Part shown: one piece after another, positions 56,206 through 64,000 of the stretch
How the letters are laid out: every line of letters starts with the position of its first letter
How positions within the stretch are numbered: the stretch's first letter is position 1
Origin: Trichomonas vaginalis G3
Lineage: Eukaryota > Parabasalia > Trichomonadida > Trichomonadidae
Assembly (NCBI RefSeq): GCF_026262505.1
Contig: NC_067207.1
Coordinates: 22,970,082-23,034,081, forward strand
Direction of reading: 5' to 3'
Length of the DNA: 64,000 nt
The notes under the pieces: model-generated
What the model was told of the DNA's origin: nothing
Database searches by the model: none
The model's input: only the letters and a program-made list of their open reading frames with translations
Program-made: the position numbers and the translations under genes

Positions 56206-56426
56206 TTATATATAATAATAAAAATGTTTTTACCCGAAAAGTGACAGAAAAGTGACAAAGCATGAAAACATATATAATTTGTGAAAAGTGACACATTATA
56301 TAATGTTTTCGACCCAGAAGAAGGCTTCTTCCCAGAAGCAATGGAGGAAGAAGAAGAGTCCTCCGAATTCACACCAGAAGACTAACAATTTTCCGAATAA
56401 AAACTTCATTTATACTAAACATCTTC

Positions 56427-56459
56427 GGGGCTAGAGGGCACGAAGTGCCTGGAAGCCCC
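56427..56459. repeat. Terminal hairpin of element B, right
   Basis: GGGGCTAGAGGGCAC, GAA, GTGCCTGGAAGCCCC: 33 bases, arms of 15, seven bases inside the end. The loop is C-GAA-G. Confidence 0.75.
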
Positions 56460-56466
56460 ACTACCT

Positions 56467-57189
56467 TTTTTTTTATATATATTCATAAAGATTTTCCAAA
56501 AATATGATACCGCAAAATTAAAAAAGTGACGTCTTGAGTGGAGTCAAATGTCGAAATTGCTAGCTAAATGTTTTTTTAGCGAAATTGCGTATTGTACGTT
56601 TTTTCGCAAAACGAAACCCTTAAATGAAAAATAATTAATGGAAATTCTCAGCATTCAAAAAATCGAAATCATTGTCAGCCGGAAATTGATAAATCCTAAT
56701 AAACAAGGCGGATCGAGCAATAGGCAAGAGATTAGTTCATTACAAATATTCACACTAGTGAAATTTTGTTGGACTAAAAAATCGAAAAATGTACAATTCA
56801 GAATTCAAATCTTGCAAAGCATAAATAAATATATATGACGAATAGCTTTTTTATTTGCATTGAGATATTCCATAAAAAAGAAATACGAAATTTTCAAGAA
56901 TGTATTTGAGGAATATCTCAATGAATTTAAGAAGTTAGAATGGCCTTCAACAAGTGATATATAAAAATTCTTTTGGCCCTTCCTACAATATGACTGAACA
57001 ATATGATAACGGAAATAGAGTATTTCTTTTTTGCTGAGAATAATATTGACTGATTTTGATGTGTAACAATGTCACTTTGAATTGATGTCTAATACGTATT
57101 ACAATGAGTTGATGACATTTTCTCAAGGGTCTGTTACAATGCTTTCAATTTTTACAGTGGACCCTTAAAAAAACAATCTTTTCCATATT
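56467..57189. other. AT-rich host spacer
   Basis: No gene supported on either strand. Starts with a T run and TATATAT at the element B boundary; the remainder is low-complexity. Confidence 0.6.
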
Positions 57190-57500
57190 AACAATATTAA
57201 AGAAGGAGTGTAAAGACACTCCTATTCATTTTGCAGTCATTCGCAATTGTAAAGAAATAGTTAAAGTACTAATATCACATGGAGCAATCATCAATCTAAA
57301 AAAAATAATGAAGAAGAAACTGCTTCATATTTTGCTGCAAAACATAATTATAAAGATACAATCAAACTCCTAATTTCCCTTGGTGAGCAGACGTCAATAT
57401 AAAAAATATTGATGAAGGAGCAGCAGAAGTTTTGATATCTTTTTGATGCAAATAATATTTGAAAAAAAAAACTTGTTGGAGAAACTCCTCTTCATTATGT
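57190..57500 (+). pseudogene. Host ankyrin-repeat pseudogene
   Basis: Shows TPIHFAVIRNCKEIVKVLI-SHGA and later ETASYFAAKHNYKDTIKLLISLG in different frames, i.e. two to three ankyrin repeats with at least two frame changes and a stop, and no start. It resembles the T. vaginalis ankyrin family of 9835-10498, but is much older. A further weak repeat (GETPLHYVELYKYV) follows near 57480-57530. Confidence 0.7.
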
Positions 57501-57950
57501 TGAATTATATAAATATGTGAAAATAGGAGATATGCTGATACTGTTTGTTCCTGTTGATAGTTCAAATATACTTAATTCTAGAATCAGTGAAACAATGTAA
57601 GAACTTGTATAATGCGTTTTTTTGTCCTTATCTACTTATTCAAAATGATATTATGTGGAAGCCTGTTTCATATTGACAATTTCTTAATGTTTTATTTGGT
57701 AGATATATATTCAACATAAAAAGATTATTTCATGAATAAATTTTACAAAGGATATCAATCAAAAAGTTTATTAAACCAAGTATTGTAGACGTTGTTGAAA
57801 GAATTCTTTTATTGACTTACTAATATGAAACTTATATTGAAAATAATTAAATAATTTCTATCATTCTTATATGAAAAGTGATTCAAATTAATAATATCTT
57901 GGTAAATTTGCATATATGTTATAAAAATTTAAGTAATCTAATATATAAAT
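57501..57950. other. Host spacer
   Basis: AT-rich with no supported gene; begins with the decayed end of the ankyrin pseudogene and runs up to the stop of the MIR-domain gene. Confidence 0.55.
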
Positions 57951-58544
57951 TTAGTTCACAAACACGCCATGGCGAACGAACCAATCAGCTTGATCCTGGT
58001 TGTCACTGCAGTACATTTCGTTATGCCCGCCAATATCAGCAGGGTATAAACCTTTTGCATTGACTGATAAATATTCATTCATTTTAATGTTAAGTAATTT
58101 AAATGGTTGTCTGAATTTAATGATATCACCAGTGCAAACAACTTTCCAAACGTTACCAATTTCGTCAGGTAAAGGATAAATACTGATTTCATGGCCACTA
58201 TTAAGTGGAGAAGTGAAATTATGGGAGTGTAAGAATCCACTTGAAACAGTATGCTGTAAAGTAAGTTCATCGCCACATCTTACATAATCTCCTTGTAAAA
58301 CTGAAGAGCGATTATTTGATAAAACGTTGAAATACAGTTCAGCAAGAGCTTGCTTGGATGAATTGACTCCTCTTGCGATTTGTTGCTTACTTCCTGTTAC
58401 ATAATGTCCTTCAAATGAAGAAAGGAGAAGCTGTGATTGAACATTTTCAAGTCTAACAATAGAATAATATGTTACTGGAAGTTCTGCAATTTGTTTCAAT
58501 ACTTCTTCACTTGTAGATATTGAGTTACAAAAAAACAAAAACAT
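57951..58544 (-). CDS. MIR-domain (SDF2-like) secretory-pathway protein
   Basis: 197 residues. A short hydrophobic start (MFLFFCNSI) may be a signal peptide. The body has three MIR-type blocks: YSIVRLENVQSQLLLSSFEG, GDELTLQHTVSSGFLHSHNF (with FTSPLNSGHEIS, as in SDF2), and IKFRQPFKLLNIKMNEYLSV. SDF2 proteins of other eukaryotes reside in the ER with chaperones and O-mannosylation factors. The window also has an ER Hsp70-like gene. A TCAATTT stretch at 58558-58564 (minus) is a poor initiator match. Three canonical blocks fit the family length. Confidence 0.75.
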   Translation of the reverse strand: MFLFFCNSISTSEEVLKQIAELPVTYYSIVRLENVQSQLLLSSFEGHYVTGSKQQIARGVNSSKQALAELYFNVLSNNRSSVLQGDYVRCGDELTLQHTVSSGFLHSHNFTSPLNSGHEISIYPLPDEIGNVWKVVCTGDIIKFRQPFKLLNIKMNEYLSVNAKGLYPADIGGHNEMYCSDNQDQADWFVRHGVFVN

Positions 58545-58929
58545 TTTTTTGGGAAAAAAATTGACAAAAGACTTCCAAATTTTTATATTTTAATGAAATT
58601 AAACTTTAATTGTGATTCATTACTTGAAAAAATCATTTTTGATGCTTTTTTTGATCAAAAAATTGGGAATTGATCATTGTTAAATCGTAGAGATGCAATG
58701 ACATCCATAGGTAAACTTAAGGAATTAGTGAAATGAGATGAAAATATACAAATAATAAAAGTGAAATGCATCTTACAAGAATTCTATGATAAAGACAGAG
58801 GAAATTTTAATAGATCTCGGGTAGCCAAAATTGTTAGTCGTATTTACATAGAACGAAAATTAACTAACCGAAAAATTTTTTGAAATTATTCAATAAAATA
58901 ATAACTATTTAGCGAATAAAATCATCTAT
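58545..58929. other. Host spacer with promoter of the MIR-domain gene
   Basis: 385 bases between IBP39 stop and MIR-domain start, both genes on the minus strand. AT-rich; no further gene is seen. Confidence 0.55.
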
Positions 58930-59955
58930 TTACATTGGAGCGAAAGTAGGATAAGCTGTGAGGTAAGTTTCAATTGGCTTCATTTCAAAATATTTATCCC
59001 AAGAATCGTATTTTTCACCATTTTCATCCATTAAGTATTGTCCGGTAGCTTCGATTAATGGTTTGTTCCATATTTTCCTTATTCCAGTCGGGGTCTTCAA
59101 GATCAAACAGTTTGGCTCGTTTTGATCAAACCAACCTGAGATAGAATCGCGTTGATTATTAGCGTTCTTCTCAGCTTGAGGATCGAAGGTAAGCCAATGG
59201 CCTTTGTTATTCGAAATTAGAAGTAAAGAAGCAATCTTAAGCATAATGGTCTCATAAGGACCAAACATTGCTAAGAATTTATAAAGATCTGCCTTGCTTT
59301 TTGTCTGTTCTTCTTGAGGAGCCATAATGGCGCTAATTACTTCTATCGCATTTTGTTTTGGTTGTTCAGGCTGCTTGAAATATTCGGCAGCCTTTTCAAT
59401 TAGGAAGTCTCGCATAACAGTTCCGTCTGTTTTTTGCGTTAACCTAAACCAGATTTCGTCCACTTTGGCCCTAAATGTTTCTTGTTCATTGGGTGTGGAA
59501 TTTCCAATGCACATCGACTTCTTCGTGGTCGGAAATTCAACTCTTTTCGTACCATTGGATCTTTTTGTATTTACTGGCATCGGGGAATCGTTTTGAGTTG
59601 GGTCTTCGAATACACTATTTCTGGTAAAGCCGGAACGTTTCCATTGGGTCCATCCGCCTTTATCGTGTTGGAGTTGCTCGAATGCAAGATCACGAAGATT
59701 AACGTTGAGAGTGTTGAGTTTAATTCCCATAACCAGTGCAACATTTTTCTTCTTCATTTTGAACTCTGTATCGCTTATCCAGGATAAACCAATTTCCTCT
59801 TCGAGTTGTGGATTTGAAGCAAGATAAGTGAGGAGCATGTGTAACTTCCTTGGAAAGCGAGAGTTTGGATCACGGCTAGATTTTCTTTTTAGAGCTGCCA
59901 CTATCTCCGGTGGGAGACGAGATGTAAAACTTGCTTCAAGGTCATTGGAATCCAT
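58930..59955 (-). CDS. IBP39: 39-kDa initiator-binding protein
   Basis: 341 residues. The sequence is recognised as IBP39 of T. vaginalis, the factor that binds the Inr core promoter element (TCA-Y-W) of trichomonad genes and, through its C-terminal domain, the RNA polymerase II tail. Residues 1 to about 120 are the winged-helix Inr-binding domain (RFPRKLHMLLTYLASNPQ, IGLSWISDTEFKMKKKNVAL, IKLNTLNVNLRDLAFEQLQ). A flexible linker follows (NDSPMPVNTKRSNGTKR), then a C-domain to the end (WFRLTQKTDGTVMRDFLIEK...YPTFAPM). Full length and intact. Lies 2.5 kb from element B. The A/C and B elements appear not to use the Inr, so they may bypass this factor. Confidence 0.95.
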   Translation of the reverse strand: MDSNDLEASFTSRLPPEIVAALKRKSSRDPNSRFPRKLHMLLTYLASNPQLEEEIGLSWISDTEFKMKKKNVALVMGIKLNTLNVNLRDLAFEQLQHDKGGWTQWKRSGFTRNSVFEDPTQNDSPMPVNTKRSNGTKRVEFPTTKKSMCIGNSTPNEQETFRAKVDEIWFRLTQKTDGTVMRDFLIEKAAEYFKQPEQPKQNAIEVISAIMAPQEEQTKSKADLYKFLAMFGPYETIMLKIASLLLISNNKGHWLTFDPQAEKNANNQRDSISGWFDQNEPNCLILKTPTGIRKIWNKPLIEATGQYLMDENGEKYDSWDKYFEMKPIETYLTAYPTFAPM

Positions 59956-59960
59956 TGTGA
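59956..59960 (-). promoter_or_regulatory. Possible Inr of IBP39
   Basis: TCACA lies directly before the ATG and fits TCA-Y-W, giving a leader of only three bases. Such short leaders occur in this organism, but the match is short and could be chance. Confidence 0.35.
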
Positions 59961-60522
59961 TTTAACGATAAAAACCGTCGGCGGCATGATTTGAAATAAA
60001 CTCCTCTTAGTCAAGAGTCAGTATTTAACTAATATTATTTAATTTTGATAAACTAATTTTATTTTTGACCGGGCAAAAAAATGTGCGAGAGCATTTTTGG
60101 AAAAAAAAGTGAAATTTATGAATGAAAAATTTTGCCTAAAATTTAAAATTCAAAAATAACATCTGATAAAGAATTGAATTCATATACAAATGGCCCCAAA
60201 AAAATTTGGCGCCAAAATTGTTTTGAAGAAGATTATGAAAGATATTTTCTTCTAACTATTACAACATGTAAGAACTTATGCTGATGCGTATAAATTGAAG
60301 TTAATATTGGTTTGTTACACATAATTTTGGGACATAAAATTCTTCTTTGGTTTATTTTATCTGTGCGATAGGCGAGTAAGTAAAACTCATGATGCTATTT
60401 ACAAATATCATTACAATAAGAAGAAATAAAAAAAATAAAATTAAAATATTAAAATTTCAATAATTTGAAGAGAATTAAATAAATTTTTTGATATTACAGA
60501 AACTACGTATAAGATAAGTGAT
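59961..60522. other. Host spacer
   Basis: About 560 bases between the promoter of IBP39 and the stop of the next minus-strand gene. AT-rich with no supported gene. Confidence 0.55.
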
Positions 60523-61179
60523 TTAGTTAATGAAGGCAAGAACATCCTTGAAGTGGTGTGTAGCGTCACCGATGATTGTTGTGCCGAGGCGGCCCTTAGC
60601 CCAGCCCTGGATCATGCCACCAAGGGAAGCACCATAGCGGATGCGAGCAACTGGGAAGGATAATAATGTAGCACCAAGATCGGAAATGTGGACTAAGAGG
60701 TGGCCACGAGCCCATGAGCCGAGGCTGTTCGGGCAAGCTGGGACATGTGGAGCAACTGTGCCCATTGTAGCAGCAAAGCCGATGGAGCCACCGATTGAAT
60801 CGACGAATCTGGAAGCAACTTCTGTTGGTGAAACTGTTGTCTTGCCCTTAGCACGGAATTCCTGAACCTTGACGATTGGATACTTAGCAAGTGTGCCAAG
60901 GAGAGCGCCAGTGATACCACCAGCAACGTAGACGATGGCCTTGTTGCCGTTTGGATCTTCCTTATTCTTCTTGAACTTTGGGAAGGCATCAGAGAGAACC
61001 TGAAGAGCAACTGGGTAGGCGATGAAGTTGACACCAACGTGCATGCCAGAGAGAGCAATGTCAGCTAAGTTGGCTGAGCCCTGAGCACCCTTGACACCGC
61101 GCTCGGCAATGATGGCTGTCATGCCACCGAGTGTGGCACCAATGAATGTCTTTGTCATCTCCTTGCAGAAGCAACCCAT
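60523..61179 (-). CDS. Small glycine-rich membrane protein, possibly carrier-like
   Basis: 218 residues. It starts MGCFCKEM, fit for N-myristoylation plus cysteine acylation. Hydrophobic GxxxG-bearing segments: GATLGGMTAII, AGGITGALLGTLAKYP, SIGGSIGFAATMG. Three (Y/F)P(V/I)-x-x-x sites (YPVALQ near residue 54, YPIVKVQ near 105, FPVARIR near 180) loosely echo the P-x-D/E-x-x-K/R signatures of the mitochondrial carrier family, which in trichomonads resides in hydrogenosomes. No acidic signature residue is present, so a divergent carrier or unrelated channel is equally possible. C-rich, biased codons suggest high expression. Confidence 0.5.
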   Translation of the reverse strand: MGCFCKEMTKTFIGATLGGMTAIIAERGVKGAQGSANLADIALSGMHVGVNFIAYPVALQVLSDAFPKFKKNKEDPNGNKAIVYVAGGITGALLGTLAKYPIVKVQEFRAKGKTTVSPTEVASRFVDSIGGSIGFAATMGTVAPHVPACPNSLGSWARGHLLVHISDLGATLLSFPVARIRYGASLGGMIQGWAKGRLGTTIIGDATHHFKDVLAFIN

Positions 61180-61183
61180 TTGT

Positions 61184-61190
61184 AAAGTGA
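61184..61190 (-). promoter_or_regulatory. Initiator (Inr) of the glycine-rich membrane-protein gene
   Basis: TCACTTT on the minus strand, about five bases before the ATG. It fits the trichomonad Inr TCA-Y-W. This is the element recognised by IBP39, encoded 1.2 kb downstream. Confidence 0.6.
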
Positions 61191-62045
61191 ACTGAAAAAC
61201 GATACGTAATGAATTTCTGTTTTTGCAATATATTGCTAATTATCATGTATATATTAGATAAAGAGTTGATTCAGAGTAACCATCGAAAATTGTGAGCAAG
61301 CAAACCGCAGCGGCTCACAAATTAATCAAATATAACTCTCAAAATTTGAAATTACTTTCTGAGAATGATTTCAATTTTGCCATTATTTTTTGGGGCCAAA
61401 CTTACCTCAAATTAAAACGATGCTTTTACTCAATTTCTAGATATGATTATACAATCATATTTTGTATTTTTCGGAACAAAGAATAGTATGATTATATAAA
61501 ATTGGCCATTTCCTACATAAATGTTATAATTTAGCTCTAACATTAATGATTCTTTTGAAATTATTGAGTTCTATTTACTTCAATTGTCTCAAACAAAAAT
61601 AACCTGAGTGTTTTCTTTTTTCTTAGCTCTTTCAGATAATGATTTCTTGTAGGCATTGACTTTCAATGATCATTGTTCTGTAATAGCGATCTCGGTTCGA
61701 GATCTTTAATAAAATCCTTATATTACCTACAAGTATCCAATATTCTAGGGATATTACATTATCTTCCATTAAATTTATCATCCTTTGTTACCGTAAGCAA
61801 TCTTAATGCGCAAAATACCTAAATAATTTCCAAATCAATCAAACTTAGTACCATTATCCGACCAAAAATCATCGAAATAGAATTTCGTCAAAGTTGAAAG
61901 AAGAAATCTCTTTAATCGCACATCCTACTTTATATTTCAAATTGGTAATAAAATTTTTTCTATATATAAAAAATCTAATTTATTACTTTTTTTTCGCCAT
62001 ATTAAAACTTATTTTTTTTATTTATTATGATTAAACTTTTCAATC
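61191..62045. other. Host spacer
   Basis: About 850 bases of AT-rich spacer between the start of the glycine-rich gene and the stop of the GRP170-like gene. The short frames here lack codon structure; no gene is supported. Confidence 0.55.
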
Positions 62046-64000
62046 TTAGAGTTCATCTGGTTTTGGAGGTGGAGGTGGTGGGACATCCTCATGTGGTGGT
62101 GGTGGAGGAATGTCCTCTGGTCTTGGTGGTGGTGGTGGAATATCATGTGGTGGTGGTGGTGGAATGTCCTCTGGTCTTGGTGGAGGTGGAGGGATATCAT
62201 CATGTGGAGGTGGTGGAGGTGGTGGTAATGTTGGGATCTCATCGTGGCGTGGTGGCCATTCTCCTTCCCATCCCTCTGGGCGTGGTGGTGGTGGAGGTGT
62301 TGGTGGTCTATGTCTTCTGCGTCTTTCCTCTTCAGATGATGTATCTGGTGGAGGAATCTCGCCGCGGTCGAGATATTCCTGATGCCTCTTCCTCCTCTCT
62401 TCCATCTTCTTCATGTGCTTCTCGTGGCGGCGCATCATACGGCGCTCGTGGCGGCGCTGATCACGTTCGATGCGCTTCTCAATCTCTTCAGGAGTTGGTG
62501 GATGGTGCATGTCTTCCTCGCGTTCTCTCTTGAAGTCTGGATCGCTGTCAGAGTCAGAGTAGTCGTAGTCATGTGGCCGTGGTGGGCGATGTTTGTGCCT
62601 GTAGTCTGGTGTTGGCTCTGGAGTTGGTGTTGGTGGTGGAGGTGTCCATCCTTCTGGTGTTGGAGTTGGCTTTGGTGTTGGTGTTGGCTTCTTCTGTCTC
62701 TTTGAACCATTCATGTTGAATTCCAAGATCTGGCGCTTGACATTAATCTGGTTGTGCTTTGTTTCTGGGTTAACTGTCTTGTTCCAGTGTGTCAAGTTAT
62801 AATAGTTCTCTTCAAGCCATTCTTTAGTGTGGTTGTAGTTATCTACGAGGTTGTCGTATGTATCTTTGTAATGAGTAACTAACCATGGTCTCTTCTTTGG
62901 AACTTCGTCCTTCAAGTACTTGGCAACTTCATTGATTGTCTTGTTGAGGGACTCAATGTTCTCTGGAATCAACTTCCACTCTTCAATTCTCATCTCGACA
63001 TCCTTTGTTGTCTCTTTGAACTTGTTGAGCTGATCTCTGAAGACTTGGGAGTGAGCGTATGGGTTTGTAAGATTGTCAAGGAAGTCTTGTGATTCTTGGA
63101 GGGCTAGTGTGATGTTCTTGATATCACCTTCGCTGCAGAACTCCTTGAACTCTTCGTCATCTTCAAGCTTTGTGCGGATCTGGAAGAGATATGCTTCAAG
63201 CTCGTTACGTGTTGTGGAAGCGTTGTGGCGGTCGCGTTCAATTTCTTCCATCTTGAAGATGAATGTCTGTGATTGGTTGAAGCGCTCTTCGTTGAGCTGC
63301 CAATCAGCAAAGTAATGTGTGGCGTTGAGCTTCTGGCCGTTGACTTCAATTCTGTTGATATATGGTAAAGTGAAATCATCAAGGCCGTACTTGATCATGA
63401 CTTCATCTGTATCGTTGTATGTTGTGTTTTCGTCGAAGTTGACAGAGAAGATGTCAAGAGGAAGCTCGTAGTTGTTATCTGACCAAATTGTGATGTTTTC
63501 GCCCTTGAGCTCCTTGTATGTGTAGTAGCGTGGCATCAATTTCTCCATCTTGTCATGAACGTTGTAGAGATCCTTGCGGATACCGTTCAATTCGACTTCG
63601 ATATGAGTATTGCAGAATGTTGTTGATTTGATCTTCTTTGGAAGTCTGTAGGATGATGATCTTGTGGATCCGAGAACAGTAGCACCGAGGATGACTGCTT
63701 CTTCTGGATTGAGTGTGTGGGAAATTGAATCAGACTTTGTAACATTGGACATGACTTCGTGGAAGAGCTGTGGACGGGAGTTGCCACCGATTGATTCAAC
63801 TGTATCGATCTTCTTGACGCCGGCCTTGTCCATAGCGTTGTTAATAAGATCACCAAGGGAATCAGCAAATGGCTGGATAAGCTCATTGAACTGTTGTCTT
63901 GTAAGGACGTATTCGAGACCATCTTCATCGATAACATCTTCCATGGAAACTGTGTATTCGATATCGATTGAAAGTCTTTCCTTAGCGATCTTAGCGGCAT
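62046..64000 (-). CDS. ER Hsp70 family protein, GRP170/Hsp110-like (5' end outside window)
   Basis: 651 codons in view, open to the window edge, so the ATPase start lies beyond 64000; the ATG at 63944 is internal. Hsp70 signatures: AAKIAKERLSIDIEYTVS, VESIGGNSRPQLFHEVMSNV, and LNPEEAVILGATVLGS. Next come a divergent substrate-binding part with many N-glycosylation sites (NITIW, NTTY, NATH, NQSQ) and a charged helix (EERRKRHQEYLDRGE). The last 110 residues are Pro-rich (PRPEDIPPPPPH repeats) and end KPDEL, a KDEL-like ER-retention tail. GRP170 aids protein folding as partner of BiP. The Pro-rich tail is unusual for the family. Confidence 0.78.
   Translation of the reverse strand, partial: AAKIAKERLSIDIEYTVSMEDVIDEDGLEYVLTRQQFNELIQPFADSLGDLINNAMDKAGVKKIDTVESIGGNSRPQLFHEVMSNVTKSDSISHTLNPEEAVILGATVLGSTRSSSYRLPKKIKSTTFCNTHIEVELNGIRKDLYNVHDKMEKLMPRYYTYKELKGENITIWSDNNYELPLDIFSVNFDENTTYNDTDEVMIKYGLDDFTLPYINRIEVNGQKLNATHYFADWQLNEERFNQSQTFIFKMEEIERDRHNASTTRNELEAYLFQIRTKLEDDEEFKEFCSEGDIKNITLALQESQDFLDNLTNPYAHSQVFRDQLNKFKETTKDVEMRIEEWKLIPENIESLNKTINEVAKYLKDEVPKKRPWLVTHYKDTYDNLVDNYNHTKEWLEENYYNLTHWNKTVNPETKHNQINVKRQILEFNMNGSKRQKKPTPTPKPTPTPEGWTPPPPTPTPEPTPDYRHKHRPPRPHDYDYSDSDSDPDFKREREEDMHHPPTPEEIEKRIERDQRRHERRMMRRHEKHMKKMEERRKRHQEYLDRGEIPPPDTSSEEERRRRHRPPTPPPPPRPEGWEGEWPPRHDEIPTLPPPPPPPHDDIPPPPPRPEDIPPPPPHDIPPPPPRPEDIPPPPPHEDVPPPPPPKPDEL

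Larger units (their letters stand above)
12175..56466. mobile_element. Maverick/Polinton element B, split by nested element C
   Basis: Ends are set by inverted similarity of 12175-15070 with 54394-56466 (methyltransferase, two small genes and part of a third). The termini read AGTAGTGGGG on the left and its near complement on the right, fitting the 5'-AG start known for Polintons. Net length without C is about 24 kb. Parts, left to right: end repeat, fibre, integrase, small virion-like genes, HNH relic, minor capsid-like gene, KilA-N genes, packaging ATPase, helicase, jelly-roll candidate, major capsid, a large unknown gene, element C, end repeat. No target duplication is visible because both flanks are A/T runs. 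Fossil: several genes broken, others whole. Confidence 0.85.
54394..56466. repeat. Right terminal inverted repeat of element B
   Basis: Inverse of 12175-15070 without the 25-bp array. It carries a methyltransferase, two open small genes and a gene fragment. Its inner edge coincides with the insertion point of C. Confidence 0.85.

Noticed and set aside
61292-61486. 64-residue frame upstream of the glycine-rich gene
   Set aside because: AT-rich, no Inr, no recognisable composition of a protein; likely chance.
62018-62710. His-, Val- or Gly-rich frames opposite the proline-rich tail
   Set aside because: Low-complexity shadows of the Hsp70-like gene.

Overview
The window is nuclear DNA of Trichomonas vaginalis or a very close relative. 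The strongest marker is an intact 341-residue gene at 58930-59955 (minus strand) that I recognise as IBP39, the trichomonad initiator-binding transcription factor. The AT-rich intronless genes, the ankyrin-repeat genes and the large Maverick (Polinton) elements agree with this.

Layout. 1-9834 is the right part of a Maverick (element A) whose left part lies outside the window. Its right end abuts a 5'-truncated host ankyrin gene (9835-10498), followed by about 1.7 kb of AT-rich host spacer with two strong hairpins. 12175-56466 is a second, different Maverick (element B). A third Maverick (element C, 34349-54393, about 20.0 kb, same family as A) is inserted in it, so B itself is about 24 kb. 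56467-64000 is host DNA: an ankyrin pseudogene, a MIR-domain (SDF2-like) secretory gene, IBP39, a small glycine-rich membrane-protein candidate, and the 3' part of an ER Hsp70/GRP170-like gene. The four host genes from 57951 onward are all on the minus strand.

Element content. Family A/C carries a protein-primed family B DNA polymerase, an integrase (seen in C), a double-jelly-roll type major capsid candidate, a minor capsid candidate, fibre genes, KilA-N regulators and several small conserved genes. Family B carries a different capsid protein, an A32/FtsK-type packaging ATPase, an SF3 (D5-like) helicase, an integrase relic, fibre genes, KilA-N genes, an HNH relic and an adenine DNA methyltransferase. 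No DNA polymerase is visible in B, no ATPase in C, and no adenovirus-type protease in either. The terminal inverted repeats are long and carry genes, so those genes are present twice per element. All three elements are fossils: several of their genes are broken, while others still read through. C is younger than B because it lies inside B.

Most interesting structure. Four things are not explained by the genes: (i) a hairpin just inside each element end, with different sequence but the same design in the two families; (ii) short double-hairpin palindromes, often with C-GAA-G loops, present or absent between copies and sometimes sitting in-frame inside genes; (iii) about 19 intergenic palindromes centred on AGATCT in two arm variants related by compensatory change, mostly just 3' of genes; (iv) phage-tail-like fibre and collar genes beside the integrases. 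Each AGATCT palindrome contains GATC, the site of the Dam class, while B's end repeats encode a D12/Dam-class methyltransferase, which suggests a testable link.
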